From: Candidatus Desulfobacillus denitrificans
GTDB taxonomy: Bacteria > Pseudomonadota > Gammaproteobacteria > Burkholderiales > Rhodocyclaceae
NCBI GenBank assembly: GCA_017347485.1
Contig: AP021857.1
Span: forward strand, 1,841,390 to 1,905,389
Direction: 5' to 3'
DNA: 64,000 nucleotides
Shown here in pieces: positions 30,464 to 40,172 of this stretch. The stretch's first letter is position 1, and the number at the start of each line of letters is the position of its first letter. The position numbers and the translations under genes are program-made. The notes under the pieces were generated by a model, which saw only the letters and a list, made by a program, of their open reading frames with translations, was not told the DNA's origin and did no database searches.

Positions 30464-30765
30464 TGCTGTATGCCATCGTCGGCGAGGACGCTCCCGGCAG
30501 CCTGGAAAAGCGCCTCGCCGCGCGCCCGGCCCACCTCGAGCGCCTGAAGGAACTGCAGGACGCCGGCCGTCTCGTTCTGGCCGGCCCCTGCCCGGCCATC
30601 GACGCCCCCGACCCCGGCCCGGCCGGCTTCAGTGGCAGCCTGATCGTCGCCGAGTTCGATTCCCTCGCCGCGGCGCAGGCCTGGGCGGCGGCCGATCCCT
30701 ACGCTACCGGGGGCGTCTTTGCCCGGACGACCGTGCGTCCGTTCAAGCAGGTTTTCCCCGCATGA
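30460..30765 (+). CDS. YciI-family protein
   Basis: A 101-residue ferredoxin-like-fold protein with [22 protein letters not shown] and the C-terminal [21 protein letters not shown] pattern of YciI/YCII-related proteins. The biochemical role is unknown in most members. It is coupled by ATGA to both yciB and bolA. Confidence 0.88.
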   Translation: MMLYAIVGEDAPGSLEKRLAARPAHLERLKELQDAGRLVLAGPCPAIDAPDPGPAGFSGSLIVAEFDSLAAAQAWAAADPYATGGVFARTTVRPFKQVFPA

Positions 30766-31052
30766 GCACCCTCGAGCTCATGCGCCAGAAACTGGCCGTG
30801 CTGGAGCCGCTGCGCCTGGACATCGTCGATGACAGCGCGAAGCACGCCGGCCATGCCGGTGCCAAGGACGGCGGCGGGCACTATCGCCTGGCCATCGTCT
30901 CGCCGCGCTTCGCCGGCTGCGGCACGATGCAGCGGCACCGCTTGATTTACGAGGCCTTAGGGCCCATGATGCGCGGGGAAATACATGCCCTCAGCATCAA
31001 GGCGCTGGCGCCTGAAGAACCCGATCAACCCAACGCAAGGAAAAACACATGA
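30762..31052 (+). CDS. bolA: BolA-family protein
   Basis: A 96-residue protein with the class II KH-like fold of Bol[35 protein letters not shown] and [13 protein letters not shown]....IHALSIKAL. The conserved His residues for Fe-S/glutaredoxin pairing are present. BolA proteins act with monothiol glutaredoxins in iron-sulfur trafficking and in stress morphology. It is coupled to ppiC by ATGA. Confidence 0.93.
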   Translation: MSTLELMRQKLAVLEPLRLDIVDDSAKHAGHAGAKDGGGHYRLAIVSPRFAGCGTMQRHRLIYEALGPMMRGEIHALSIKALAPEEPDQPNARKNT

Positions 31053-31870
31053 AACGCACCCTCCCCCGCCTGGCCGCCCTCCTCGTCGCCGGCCTCCTGA
31101 TGCAAGCGCCGCTCCACGCCCAGGAGGCCAAGCCGGCCGCCAAACCCGCCGTCAAGCCCGGCGCGATCGCCACGGTCAATGGCGTGGCCATCCCGACCGC
31201 CCGCGCCGAAGCGCTGCTGCAGTCGCAGCTGGCGCAGGGCCAGCCGGACTCCGAGCAACTGCGCGCCGCCATCCGCAACGACCTGATCACCCGCGAGATG
31301 CTGTCGCAGGCGGCGAAAAAGAAAGGCTTCGACAAGAAGCCCGAGGTGCAGGCCCAGTTCGAACTGTCCCGCCAGGGCATCCTGGTCAACGCCTACCTGC
31401 AGGATTTCGTCGCCAGCCATCCCGTCAGCGACGAGGCGGTGAAGAACGAATACGACGCCATCGTCAAGGCCATGGGCAACAAGGAATACAAGGCCCGCCA
31501 CATCCTGGTGGAGAAGGAAGACGAGGCGAAGGACATCATCGCCCGCCTGCAGAAGGGCGAGAAGTTCGAGGAACTCGCCAAGCAGTCGAAGGATCCCGGC
31601 AACAAGGACCGCGGCGGCGACCTCGGCTGGAGCGCCCCAGGCGGCTACGTCAAGTCCTTCGCCGACGCGCTGGTGGCGCTGGAGAAAGGCAAGTTCTCCG
31701 CCACGCCGGTGAAGACCGAATTCGGCTGGCACGTCCTCCAGCTCGACGACGTCCGCGAATTGAAGCACCCGCCGCTCGACGAGGTGAAGCCGCAGATCCA
31801 GCAGCGCCTGCAGCAGCAGGTCATCGAAAAGCACATCATGGAGCTGCGCGCCAAGACCAAGGTGGAATAA
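31049..31870 (+). CDS. Periplasmic parvulin-type peptidyl-prolyl isomerase (PpiC/SurA-like)
   Basis: A 273-residue exported protein. The signal peptide ends LLMQAPLHAQ. A SurA-like N-terminal helical domain precedes a rotamase domain at about 150-240 (YKARHILVEKEDEAKDIIARLQKGEKFEELAKQ, GGDLGW, FSATPVKTEFGWHVLQLDDVR). It folds outer-membrane or periplasmic proteins. It is the last gene of the msrB-yciB-yciI-bolA-ppiC operon and is followed by a strong terminator. Confidence 0.92.
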   Translation: MKRTLPRLAALLVAGLLMQAPLHAQEAKPAAKPAVKPGAIATVNGVAIPTARAEALLQSQLAQGQPDSEQLRAAIRNDLITREMLSQAAKKKGFDKKPEVQAQFELSRQGILVNAYLQDFVASHPVSDEAVKNEYDAIVKAMGNKEYKARHILVEKEDEAKDIIARLQKGEKFEELAKQSKDPGNKDRGGDLGWSAPGGYVKSFADALVALEKGKFSATPVKTEFGWHVLQLDDVRELKHPPLDEVKPQIQQRLQQQVIEKHIMELRAKTKVE

Positions 31871-31887
31871 GCGACGCATCGGCCCGA

Positions 31888-31917
31888 AATCGGCGCCCGC
31901 GGCGCCGATTTTTTTTA
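31888..31917 (+). terminator. Rho-independent terminator after the ppiC gene
   Basis: A 10-bp perfect stem (AATCGGCGCC with GGCGCCGATT), a 3-nt loop and a T8 tract. It ends only about 5 nt before the start codon of the next gene, leaving that gene without an evident ribosome-binding site. Confidence 0.9.
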
Positions 31918-31921
31918 TCCC

Positions 31922-32848
31922 ATGCCCACGCCAGCAGACCTGCCTTCCCTGCCGCAAGGATTCCAGCTGGATGCCTATCGCATCCGGCGGCGCATCGCCC
32001 AGGGCGGCTTTTCCATCGTCTATCTGGCCGAGGATGCCGCCGGCCTTCCGGTGGCCATCAAGGAATACCTTCCCGTCGGCCTGGCGCGTCGGGACGCCGA
32101 GAGTGCCGACGTGGCGGTCGACGCCGGGCATCAGGCGGTCTTCAACGCCGGCATGAAATGGTTCTTCGAGGAAGGCCGCCTCCTCGCCGGCATCGATCAT
32201 CCCAACGTGGTGCGCGTGCTCAACTTCTTCCGCGCCAACGGCACCGCCTACCTGGTGATGCGCTACGAGGATGGCTGCGATCTGAAGGAACACGTACGCC
32301 GGCTGGCGGAAGGCGGAAAGCCGGTCGACGAGGATTTCCTGCGCAACGTCTTCGCCCGCCTGCTCTCGGGGCTGCGCGAGGTGCACGCGCGCAAGCTGCT
32401 GCACCTCGACATCAAGCCGGCCAACATCTACGTGCGCGACGACGGCCACCCGGTGCTGCTCGACTTCGGCGCGACCCGTCGGGGACTGGGCCCGGACGCC
32501 GGCAGCCACGCCGTGTTCACGCCGGGCTTCGCGGCGCCGGAGCAGCAAGGCTCGGGCGAACCGCTCGGTCCGTGGACGGACATCTACTCGGTCGGCGCAT
32601 CGCTCTACGGTTGCCTCGCCGGGGAAACGCCGCAGCCGGCCGACCGGCGCCTGGCGAAGGACGAACTGCCACCCGCCGTGGCGCGCTGGGGGAAGCGCTA
32701 TTCGCCGCAGCTGCTGGAACTGATCGACTGGTGCCTGATGCTGCCGGTCGCCCGCCGCCCGCAGAGCGTCTTCGCCCTGCAGAAGGTGCTCAGCGGGGAG
32801 CAGCTCGACCTGGTCGACCCGGCCTGGTTCGAGAAACCCGCCGAATAG
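31922..32848 (+). CDS. Serine/threonine protein kinase (Hanks type)
   Basis: A 308-residue kinase domain without transmembrane or sensor region. Gly loop IAQGGFSIVYLA, ATP lysine in VAIKEYLP, catalytic loop LHLDIKPANIYV (HLD replaces HRD), DFGATR, and the APE-like AAPEQQ. The acceptor substrate is unknown. The ATG follows the T tract of the upstream terminator by about 5 nt and has no visible Shine-Dalgarno sequence, so it may be leaderless, or the true start may be further in. Confidence 0.85.
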   Translation: MPTPADLPSLPQGFQLDAYRIRRRIAQGGFSIVYLAEDAAGLPVAIKEYLPVGLARRDAESADVAVDAGHQAVFNAGMKWFFEEGRLLAGIDHPNVVRVLNFFRANGTAYLVMRYEDGCDLKEHVRRLAEGGKPVDEDFLRNVFARLLSGLREVHARKLLHLDIKPANIYVRDDGHPVLLDFGATRRGLGPDAGSHAVFTPGFAAPEQQGSGEPLGPWTDIYSVGASLYGCLAGETPQPADRRLAKDELPPAVARWGKRYSPQLLELIDWCLMLPVARRPQSVFALQKVLSGEQLDLVDPAWFEKPAE

Positions 32849-32870
32849 CGGCGCGCGCCGGGGCGCTGCG

Positions 32871-33350
32871 CTACGGCTTCGGCTTGACGTTGAGGTTGTT
32901 CCTGACTTCCTTCACGCCCTTCACGCCGCGCGCCGTCCGGCCGGCCAGGCGCGCCTGGCCGGCGTTATCGACGAAGCCGGACAATTGCACCACGCCATGG
33001 TAGGTCTCGACGCTGATCTCCGCCGAGGGCACGCCCTTCTTCGCCAGCAGCGCCGACTTCACCTTGGCGGTCAGCGTGCTGTCGTCGACGTACTCGCCGG
33101 CCTTCTGCCGGTCGGCCATCGAGCGCGCCTTCAGCCACTCGTCCTCGTTGAGGCGTCCGTCATGGTTCATGTCCGCCCGGCGGAAGAACTTCGCCACGCG
33201 CGGATCGGCCCCGGCTTCCTCGCGGCTGAGGAAGCCGTCGCCATCACGGTCGAGCTTGACGAAGTCGGGGTTCTTCTGCTGCGGCGCGTCCTGAGCCTGC
33301 ACGCAGGCGGCCGATAAGGAAAGAACGAGCAGGGGAATTATCTTCTTCAT
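32871..33350 (-). CDS. Secreted EF-hand and BON-domain protein
   Basis: A 159-residue exported protein. The signal peptide (MKKIIPLLVLSLSAACVQA) could be a lipoprotein-like or ordinary one. Two EF-hands with complete calcium ligands (DRDGDGFLSREE; DMNHDGRLNEDE) precede a C-terminal BON domain (LTAKVKSALLAKKGVPSAEISVETYHGVVQLSGFV). BON domains bind membranes or phospholipids. It probably acts in the periplasm as a calcium-linked envelope stress protein. It lies 35 nt downstream of purL on the same strand. Confidence 0.8.
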   Translation of the reverse strand: MKKIIPLLVLSLSAACVQAQDAPQQKNPDFVKLDRDGDGFLSREEAGADPRVAKFFRRADMNHDGRLNEDEWLKARSMADRQKAGEYVDDSTLTAKVKSALLAKKGVPSAEISVETYHGVVQLSGFVDNAGQARLAGRTARGVKGVKEVRNNLNVKPKP

Positions 33351-33385
33351 GGCGGGCGCTCCGTTTGAATGACCCGCCGATGATA

Positions 33386-36300
33386 TCAGCCGAGGTGCTT
33401 CCTCGCGTTGCGGAACATGCGCAGCCAGGGCCCGTCCTCGCCCCAGCTGTCGGGGTGCCACGACATCTGCACGGCGCGGAAGGTGCGCTCGGGGTGCGGC
33501 ATCATGATGGTGAAGCGGCCATCGGCCGTGGTGAGGCCGGCGATGCCCTCGGGCGAGCCGTTCGGGTTGCAGGGATAGGTCGCCGCGACGCGGCCGTGGT
33601 TGTCGACATAGCGCAGCGCGACGACGGCCTTGTCCTGCTTGCCATGCGAAGTGAAGTCGGCGCGCCCCTCCCCATGCGAGACGACGATGGGCAGGCGGCT
33701 GCCGGCCATGCCGTCGAGGAACAGCGAAGGGCTCTGCGGTACCTCGACCATGACGAAGCGCGCTTCGAACTGCTCGCTGCGGTTGCGCGCGAAGCGTGGC
33801 CAGTGATCCGCGCCGGGGATGATCTCGGTCAGTTGGCTCATCATCTGGCAGCCGTTGCAGACGCCCAGGGCGAAGCTGTCGCTGCGCCGGAAGAAGGCCT
33901 CGAACTCCGCGCGCAGGCGCTCGTCGAAGAGGATCGACTTGGCCCAGCCCTGGCCGGCGCCGAGCACGTCGCCGTAGGAGAAGCCGCCGCAGGCGACCAG
34001 CCCGGAAAAGTCAGTCAGCGCGACACGGCGCGATTGCAGGTCGCTCATGTGCACGTCGAAGGCGGCGAAGCCGGCGCGGTCGAAGGCGGCGGCCATTTCC
34101 ACCTGGCCGTTGACGCCCTGCTCCCGGAGGATGGCAAGCTTCGGCCGCGCACCCCGGGCGATCATCGGCGCGGCGATGTCCTCCGCCGGATCGAAGCTCA
34201 GCGATGCGGACAGGCCGGGATCGCCGGCGTCGAGCAGGGCGTCGAATTCCTCCTGCGCGCACTGCGCATCGTCGCGCAACTGCGCGATGCGGAAGCCCGT
34301 CTCGGCCCAGACGCGCTGCAGGTCGACGCGCCTTTCCTTCAGCAGCGGTTTGGCATTGCGCCAGATGCGGATTTCATCGTGGCCGTTGAGTTCGCCGACG
34401 CTGTGGCTGCACGCTCCGAGGCCGTGCGCGCGCAGCACCCGCATGACTTTCGCGCGGTCTGCGCGGCGGATCTGCACGAGCGCGCCGAGCTCCTCGGCGA
34501 ACAAGGCGCCCATGATGCGGTCGCGAAAGCGGCCGCCGACCGTTTCCGGCTTCTTTTCCAGCTCGTCGGCGTCGTGCATGAGCGGATCGAAGCACAGCGT
34601 GTCGAGGTTGAGCGAGACGCCGCAGTGGCCGGCGAAGGCCATCTCGCAGGCGCAAGCGAAGAGGCCGCCGTCGGAGCGGTCGTGGTAGGCGAGCAGCAGG
34701 CCGGCGGCGTTCAGTTCCTGCATGGCGGCGAAGAAGCCGCGCAGCAAGGCGGCGTCGGCGTCCGGCGCCTGCCCGCCCATCGAGCCGTAGGCCTGGGCGA
34801 GGGCCGAGCCGCCGAGGCGGTGCCGCCCTTGTCCGAGGTCCACCAGCAGCAGGTCGGTGTCGCCGGCGTCGCTGCGCAGCTGCGGCGTCAGCGTCTTGCG
34901 CACGTCGGCGCAGGCGGCGAAGGCAGAGACGATGAGGGAGAGCGGCGCGGTGACCTGTTTTTTCTGGCCGGCCTCCTCCCACGCGGTCTTCATCGACAAG
35001 GAATCCTTGCCGACGGGAATGCTGATGCCAAGCGCCGGGCAGAACTCCAGCCCGACCGCCTTGACGGTGTCGTACAGCGCGGCGTCCTCGCCCGGGTGGC
35101 CGGCGGCGGCCATCCAGTTGGCGGAGAGCTTGATCCGGCCGATGTCGCCGACCAGCGCGGCGGCGAGGTTGGTCACCGCCTCGCCCACGGCCATTCTTCC
35201 CGAAGCCGGCGCGTCGATCAGCGCCAGCGGCGTCTTCTCGCCCAGTGCGAAGGCCTCGCCGAGCGTGCCCTGGTAGGACAGCGTGGTGACGGCGCAGTCG
35301 GCCACCGGCACCTGCCACGGCCCGACCATCTGGTCGCGCGCGGTCATGCCGCCGACCGTGCGGTCGCCGATGCTGATGAGGAAATTCTTCGAGGCGACGG
35401 AGGGCATGCGCAGCACGCGGGTGGCGGCTTCCCCGAGGTCGATCGCCGCGACCTCGAAGGGCGGCAGGTGGCGCATCCTGCGCGCGACCTCGCGCGTCAT
35501 CTTCGGCGGCTTGCCGAGCAGGACTTCCATGTCCATGTCGACGGCCTTGTTGCCGAAGTGGCTGTCGGCGACGACCAGGCGGCCGTCTGCGGTCGCCTCG
35601 CCGAGCACGGCGAAGGGGCAGCGCTCGCGTTCGCAAATGGCGCGGAAATCGTCGAGGCGCTCCGGCGCGATGGCCAGCACGTAGCGTTCCTGCGCTTCGT
35701 TGCACCAGATCTCGCGCGGCGACATGCCCGGCTCCTCGATCGGCACGCGGCGCAGCTCGAAGCGCGCGCCGCGGCCGGCGCCGTGCGCCAGTTCCGGCAG
35801 GGCGTTGGAGAGGCCGCCGGCGCCGACGTCATGGATGGAGAGGATCGGGTTGCCTCCTTCCTGCCAGCTCATTTGCCAACACCGGTCGATGACTTCCTGC
35901 GCGCGGCGCTGGATCTCCGGGTTGCCGCGCTGCACCGAGGCGAAGTCGAGGTCGGCGGTGTTGGTGCCGGTGGTCATGGAGGACGCCGCCCCGCCGCCCA
36001 GCCCGATCAGCATGCCGGGGCCGCCGAGCTGGATGAGCAGCGCGCCGGCGGCGAACTCGACCTTGTGCGCGTCGCGCGCGGCGATGTTGCCGACGCCGCC
36101 GGCGATCATGATCGGCTTGTGGTAGCCGCGCACCTCGCCCGCCACCTCCTGCTCGAAGCTGCGGAAGAAGCCGGCGAGGTTGGGCCGGCCGAACTCGTTG
36201 TTGAAGGCCGCCGCGCCGATCGGTCCCTCGATCATGATGTCGAGCGCCGAGGCGATGCGCTCGGGCTTGCCGTAGGCCTGTTCCCACGGCTGGGCGTAGC

Positions 36301-37315
36301 CGGGAATGTTCAGGTTCGACACCGAGAAGCCGCACAGGCCGGCCTTCGGCTTGGCGCCGCGCCCGGTGGCGCCCTCGTCGCGGATCTCGCCGCCGGAGCC
36401 GGTGGCCGCGCCGGGAAAGGGCGAGATGGCGGTCGGGTGGTTGTGCGTCTCGACCTTGGCGAGGTAGTGCGTCAGCTCTTCCGAATAGGCGTAGGCGCCG
36501 CCGGCGCCGGGGTGGAAGCGCGCGGCGACCGTCCCCTCGATCACGGCGGCATTGTCGGAATACGCCACCACCGTGCCGCCGGGACTGACTTTGTGCGATT
36601 CGCGAATCATGCCGAAGAGGGAATGCGGCTGGCGCTCGCCGTCGACGATCCACTCGGCGTTGAAGATCTTGTGGCGGCAGTGCTCCGAGTTGGCCTGGGC
36701 GAACATCATCAGCTCGACGTCGGTCGGATTGCGCCCGGCCTTGGTGAAGGCGTCGACCAGGTAATCGATCTCGTCTTCCGACAGCGCCAGGCCCATCTCG
36801 CCGTTGGCGGCGACCAGCGCGGCGCGGCCTTTTCCAACCACATCCACCGTCGCCAGCGGCTGCGGCGCGTAGTGGCGGAACAGGGCTTCGGCAGCATCGA
36901 GCGAATCGAGCACCGACTCGGTCATGCGGTCGTGCAGGATCGGCAAAGCGACGGCCAGGTCGCCCTTGGCATCGACGTGGTAGGCGGTGCCGCGCTCGAT
37001 GCGCGTGACCGCCGCGAAACCGCACTGGCGCGCAATCTCGGTGGCCTTCGACGACCAGGGCGAGAGGGTGCCCAGGCGCGGCGTCACCAGCCTCAGCGTG
37101 CCGGCCGGTTCCCTGTCCGCCGGGTGCGCGCCGAGCAGATCCCTCAGCCTCTCCAGATCGACCGCCGCCAGCGGCGCGTTCAGCTCGACGAAATACCAGT
37201 GCTCGGCGGCCAATCCCTTCAGCTTCGGCAGGGCGGCCTGGACGTTCCGGGTGAGGCGGGCAAGGCGGTTGGCGGAGAAGGCGTCGGCGCCGCGCAACTT
37301 GAGGACTTCGGGCAT
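33386..37315 (-). CDS. purL: Phosphoribosylformylglycinamidine synthase
   Basis: A 1,309-residue single-chain PurL (FGAM synthase) of purine synthesis, the long form with N-terminal, two AIRS-like and C-terminal glutaminase domains. Motifs: [22 protein letters not shown] [47 protein letters not shown] and, in the amidotransferase, [12 protein letters not shown] with the nucleophile Cys, HGEGR and HPERTFR. Length is normal. It carries two 25-mer copies in opposite orientation, both in conserved protein sequence. Confidence 0.97.
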   Translation of the reverse strand: MPEVLKLRGADAFSANRLARLTRNVQAALPKLKGLAAEHWYFVELNAPLAAVDLERLRDLLGAHPADREPAGTLRLVTPRLGTLSPWSSKATEIARQCGFAAVTRIERGTAYHVDAKGDLAVALPILHDRMTESVLDSLDAAEALFRHYAPQPLATVDVVGKGRAALVAANGEMGLALSEDEIDYLVDAFTKAGRNPTDVELMMFAQANSEHCRHKIFNAEWIVDGERQPHSLFGMIRESHKVSPGGTVVAYSDNAAVIEGTVAARFHPGAGGAYAYSEELTHYLAKVETHNHPTAISPFPGAATGSGGEIRDEGATGRGAKPKAGLCGFSVSNLNIPGYAQPWEQAYGKPERIASALDIMIEGPIGAAAFNNEFGRPNLAGFFRSFEQEVAGEVRGYHKPIMIAGGVGNIAARDAHKVEFAAGALLIQLGGPGMLIGLGGGAASSMTTGTNTADLDFASVQRGNPEIQRRAQEVIDRCWQMSWQEGGNPILSIHDVGAGGLSNALPELAHGAGRGARFELRRVPIEEPGMSPREIWCNEAQERYVLAIAPERLDDFRAICERERCPFAVLGEATADGRLVVADSHFGNKAVDMDMEVLLGKPPKMTREVARRMRHLPPFEVAAIDLGEAATRVLRMPSVASKNFLISIGDRTVGGMTARDQMVGPWQVPVADCAVTTLSYQGTLGEAFALGEKTPLALIDAPASGRMAVGEAVTNLAAALVGDIGRIKLSANWMAAAGHPGEDAALYDTVKAVGLEFCPALGISIPVGKDSLSMKTAWEEAGQKKQVTAPLSLIVSAFAACADVRKTLTPQLRSDAGDTDLLLVDLGQGRHRLGGSALAQAYGSMGGQAPDADAALLRGFFAAMQELNAAGLLLAYHDRSDGGLFACACEMAFAGHCGVSLNLDTLCFDPLMHDADELEKKPETVGGRFRDRIMGALFAEELGALVQIRRADRAKVMRVLRAHGLGACSHSVGELNGHDEIRIWRNAKPLLKERRVDLQRVWAETGFRIAQLRDDAQCAQEEFDALLDAGDPGLSASLSFDPAEDIAAPMIARGARPKLAILREQGVNGQVEMAAAFDRAGFAAFDVHMSDLQSRRVALTDFSGLVACGGFSYGDVLGAGQGWAKSILFDERLRAEFEAFFRRSDSFALGVCNGCQMMSQLTEIIPGADHWPRFARNRSEQFEARFVMVEVPQSPSLFLDGMAGSRLPIVVSHGEGRADFTSHGKQDKAVVALRYVDNHGRVAATYPCNPNGSPEGIAGLTTADGRFTIMMPHPERTFRAVQMSWHPDSWGEDGPWLRMFRNARKHLG
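34006..34030 (+). repeat. 25-bp dispersed motif, copy 9
   Basis: AAAAGTCAGT, spacer CAGCGCGAC, ACGGCG. It lies in the glutaminase domain of purL (encoding RVALTDFS), antisense to the gene. Confidence 0.85.
36569..36593 (-). repeat. 25-bp dispersed motif, copy 10 (one mismatch per block)
   Basis: Minus strand: CAAAGTCAGT, spacer CCCGGCGGC, ACGGTG. It lies in purL, sense orientation, and encodes KVSPGGTV. Confidence 0.75.
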
Positions 37316-37341
37316 GGCAGAAGGGGCTTCCGTAAAGCGCG

Positions 37342-37347
37342 ATTATA
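37342..37347 (-). promoter_or_regulatory. Candidate -10 box of purL
   Basis: TATAAT on the minus strand, 27 bp upstream of the purL start. No clear -35 element is seen. Confidence 0.4.
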
Positions 37348-37370
37348 CCCGCTACCCTTAGTTCCCGGCC

Positions 37371-37426
37371 CGGTCGGAAGAAGACAATTGCCATGGACGC
37401 AAAAAATGGCGGACAATTTCCGACCG
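37371..37426. promoter_or_regulatory. Inverted repeat between purL and the second caspase-like gene
   Basis: A perfect 9-bp inverted repeat, CGGTCGGAA (37371-37379) and TTCCGACCG (37418-37426), encloses 38 bp. Each arm is flanked on its inner side by the direct repeat GACAATT. It may be an operator or a leader hairpin for the caspase-like gene. Confidence 0.4.
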
Positions 37427-37447
37427 TATCCCGGCATGAATCAAGGC

Positions 37448-38536
37448 ATGACGACGTGCAGACGCTTCCTCCAGGCCGCGGCCGCCCTGCCGCCCTTCCT
37501 CGCCACACGGCGGGTCCGGGCGGCGCAGGGCGATCCCGCGCGCCTCGCGCTGGTGATCGGCAACAGCGCCTACCGCCAGGCCCCCCTCGTGAATCCGGCC
37601 AACGACGCGCGCGCCATGTCAGGCCTGTTCGGCGAGGCCGGTTTCACGGTCGATGCGCGGCTCGATGCCACGCGCGCCGACATGCTGGCGGCCATCGAGC
37701 GTTTCGGCGCCGCCATCCGCCGGCCGGAGATAAGGCAGGTCGTCTTCTATTACGCCGGCCACGGCGTCCAGCTCGAATGGCGCAACTACCTGCTGCCGGT
37801 CGACGCCGAGGTGGACTCGGCGGCGCAGGTCAGGCAGCGCTGCATCGATCTCAACCAGCTGCTCGGCCAGTTCGGCGCATCGAAGGACAAGACCTACATC
37901 ATCATCCTCGACGCCTGCCGCAATGATCCCTTCGGTTCGGCCTTCCGCCCGGAGCAGAAGGGACTGTCGCAATTCGACGCGCCGGTCGGCAGCCTGATCG
38001 CCTACGCCACCTCGCCCGGCAACGTTGCCTCTGACGGCGGCGGCAAGAACGGCCTGTACACCGAGAATCTGGTGCGCGAGCTGTCCCGCCGCGAAACCAA
38101 ACTGGAGGACGCCTTGAAGCGGGTGCGGCTCAATGTGCGCCTGGCCTCGCGCGGCGCGCAGATTCCCTGGGAGACCACTTCGCTCGAGAGCGATTTCTTC
38201 CTGTTCAAGTCGGCCCAAAGGAAGCTGAGCGACGCGGAGCTGGAAAAGGAACTCGAAGCGGATGTCGAAGCCTGGACACGCATCAAGTCCTCGCGCAAGG
38301 CCGACGACTGGATCGCCTACCTGCGCGACTTTCCCAACGGCCGCTTCGCCGAGATCGCGCAGATGCGCCTCGCCCGCCTGCTCGCCGAGACGGAAAAAAC
38401 GGTCATCGCCACTGCCGCTGCAGCCGTCGCCGACCCGCAGAACATGCCGAGGATCCGCAATGAGGCGGAGTACGATGCGCTGCCGAAAGGCAGCCATTAC
38501 ATCGATCCCGACGGCAATGTCAGGAGGAAATCCTGA
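37448..38536 (+). CDS. Secreted caspase-like (peptidase C14) protein, stand-alone form
   Basis: About 362 residues from the ATG at 37448, which gives a twin-arginine-like signal (CRRFLQAAAALPPFLA); in-frame ATGs at 37436 and 37406 are possible. The caspase fold covers about 30-255 with the dyad His105 (YYAGHGVQ) and Cys157 (LDACRNDPFG). A helical segment follows (about 265-320, WIAYLRDFPNGRFAEIAQMRL), then a short tail (YDALPKGSHYIDPDGNVRRKS). The stop overlaps the next gene's start (TGATG). The third caspase-like gene at 59089 is the same protein fused to that next gene's product. Confidence 0.85.
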   Translation: MTTCRRFLQAAAALPPFLATRRVRAAQGDPARLALVIGNSAYRQAPLVNPANDARAMSGLFGEAGFTVDARLDATRADMLAAIERFGAAIRRPEIRQVVFYYAGHGVQLEWRNYLLPVDAEVDSAAQVRQRCIDLNQLLGQFGASKDKTYIIILDACRNDPFGSAFRPEQKGLSQFDAPVGSLIAYATSPGNVASDGGGKNGLYTENLVRELSRRETKLEDALKRVRLNVRLASRGAQIPWETTSLESDFFLFKSAQRKLSDAELEKELEADVEAWTRIKSSRKADDWIAYLRDFPNGRFAEIAQMRLARLLAETEKTVIATAAAAVADPQNMPRIRNEAEYDALPKGSHYIDPDGNVRRKS

Positions 38537-39264
38537 TGGGCTGGCAGGATGACCAGATCGTCGCCAAGGGCAAGCGGAAGTGGGAGGCGGACCCGATCGT
38601 CGCTCGCGTCGCTTCGCAGGCCGCGCCTGCCTCTCCCGGTAAACCCGCGATCGACATCCGGCCCGGCGCCGGCGCCCCGGCGATTCTTGCCACCTCCGCG
38701 AATCCTTACTCGCAAGGCCGCTATCCGCTCGGGCGCATCTTCACAGTCGGCGATGAGGCAAGCTTTCGTGAAACCGACGTGTTGACCGGAGCTGAAAAAC
38801 GCACCTATACATTTCGCGTAACCCGCGTCGATGCCGAAGCCGATCGCGTGGAAATCAATGACGGCATCGTCGTCATGGACCTGATGGGGAATGCTCTGAA
38901 ATTAGGCAATGTCGAATTCGACGCGCCACCCCAGTTTGCCCCCTCGGAATTCCAGCTCGGCAAGAAATGGCGGGTCGCCTTCGTGAGGACTGAGTCTGGC
39001 AAGGTCACAAAAGCCTATTACGATGTCCATATCGCCCGCCGGGAGAAGGTGGCAGTTCCCGCAGGGGAATTCGACGCCTTTATGCTTGAATCGCAGGGAT
39101 GGAATATCACTTACAGCGCTCGCCTCGAAGTCAACCTGTGGCTGGTGCCCGGCCTGCAGTATGCGGTCAAGCGTGAATGGGTTACCCGCGACCGCTGGGG
39201 ACGTTTTACCAACACCGAACGCCACGAACTCGCCTCCATCCGACAGCAGGCGATAGGGCTCTGA
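38536..39264 (+). CDS. Partner protein of the caspase-like protein (unnamed beta-rich domain)
   Basis: A 242-residue protein without signal peptide. Residues about 56-240 align throughout with the C-terminal domain of the fused caspase-like protein at 59089-60636. Shared patterns include NP-S-G, IGD or VGD in the first strand, a D-LGN or D-MGN turn, P-QF...Y-VGKKW or FQLGKKW, VPAG-F--F--E--GW and the final SERQELES or TERHELAS. Family unknown to me. It starts at TGATG on the caspase stop, so it is made by coupled translation, and cnoX follows after 1 nt. Its DNA is less GC-rich than its neighbours. Confidence 0.75.
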   Translation: MGWQDDQIVAKGKRKWEADPIVARVASQAAPASPGKPAIDIRPGAGAPAILATSANPYSQGRYPLGRIFTVGDEASFRETDVLTGAEKRTYTFRVTRVDAEADRVEINDGIVVMDLMGNALKLGNVEFDAPPQFAPSEFQLGKKWRVAFVRTESGKVTKAYYDVHIARREKVAVPAGEFDAFMLESQGWNITYSARLEVNLWLVPGLQYAVKREWVTRDRWGRFTNTERHELASIRQQAIGL

Positions 39265-39265
39265 T

Positions 39266-40126
39266 ATGACACAACACGCCATCGACGTCACCGAAGCCAA
39301 TTTCATGCAGGAAGTCATCGAGGCTTCACGCCGCGTGCCCGTCCTCGTCGATTTCTGGGCGCCATGGTGCGGTCCCTGCCGCAGCCTCGGCCCGATCCTG
39401 GAGAAGCTCGCCGCCGAGTACCAGGGGCGCTTCCGCCTGGCCAAGGTGAATTCCGACGAGAACCAGGCGCTCGCCGCGCAGTTCGGCGTGCGCGGCATTC
39501 CCAACGTCAAGGCCGTGGTGGACGGCCAGATCGTGAACGAATTCACCGGCGCCCTGCCGGAATCGGCGGTGCGCGAGTTCATCGACGCCCTGCTGCCTTC
39601 GCCCGCCGAGCCGCTGCGCCAGGAGGCGCTGGCGGCACGCGCCCGCGGCGAGGGCGACGCCGCGCGCAAGCTGCTGCTGCAGGCCATCCATCTCGATCCG
39701 AGGCACGAGCCGGCGCGGCTCGACCTGATCGACGTGCTGCTCGATGCCGGCGATTTCGCCGAGGCGCAGCGCCTGCTCGACGAGACCGCGGAGGCCGGCA
39801 AGGACCGCGACCGCATCGACAGCCTCGCCGCGCGCCTGGCGCTGGCGCGGGGCGCGGCCGGCGGCGCCGACGAGGCCGCGCTGCGCGCGCGGCTCGCCGC
39901 CGATGCGGCCGACCTGGCGGCGCGGCTGGCGCTGGCGAATCTGCTGGCGCTGAAGCAGGACTACCGCGCCGCGCTGGAGGAACTGCTGGAGGTCGTGCGG
40001 CGCGACCGTGCCTTTCAGGACGACATCGGCCGCAAGACCATGCTGCAGATCTTCAGCCTGCTCGGCGGCGACAGCGACCTGGTGCGCGACTATCGCGGCA
40101 GGCTGTCCACGGTCATCAACCGATAA
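39266..40126 (+). CDS. cnoX: Thioredoxin-TPR co-chaperone CnoX (YbbN)
   Basis: A 286-residue protein: N-terminal thioredoxin domain with active site WCGPC, then TPR-like helices (about 115-280). CnoX/YbbN protects proteins from oxidative aggregation and passes clients to GroEL and DnaK. The CxxC here would allow real redox activity, unlike the E. coli protein. It follows the caspase partner gene with a 1-nt gap, so the three genes appear co-translated. Confidence 0.9.
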   Translation: MTQHAIDVTEANFMQEVIEASRRVPVLVDFWAPWCGPCRSLGPILEKLAAEYQGRFRLAKVNSDENQALAAQFGVRGIPNVKAVVDGQIVNEFTGALPESAVREFIDALLPSPAEPLRQEALAARARGEGDAARKLLLQAIHLDPRHEPARLDLIDVLLDAGDFAEAQRLLDETAEAGKDRDRIDSLAARLALARGAAGGADEAALRARLAADAADLAARLALANLLALKQDYRAALEELLEVVRRDRAFQDDIGRKTMLQIFSLLGGDSDLVRDYRGRLSTVINR

Positions 40127-40151
40127 AAAAGTCAGTCTCCGCGGCACGGCG
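40127..40151 (+). repeat. 25-bp dispersed motif, copy 11
   Basis: AAAAGTCAGT, spacer CTCCGCGGC, ACGGCG. It is intergenic, starting at the base after the cnoX stop codon. Confidence 0.85.
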
Positions 40152-40172
40152 CGACGCCGCCGCCCAACGGCC

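Noticed and set aside
33365..37447. Very long plus-strand open frame leading into the second caspase-like gene
   Set aside because: It is antisense to purL, whose protein is unambiguous. Only the part after about 37406 is a real gene.
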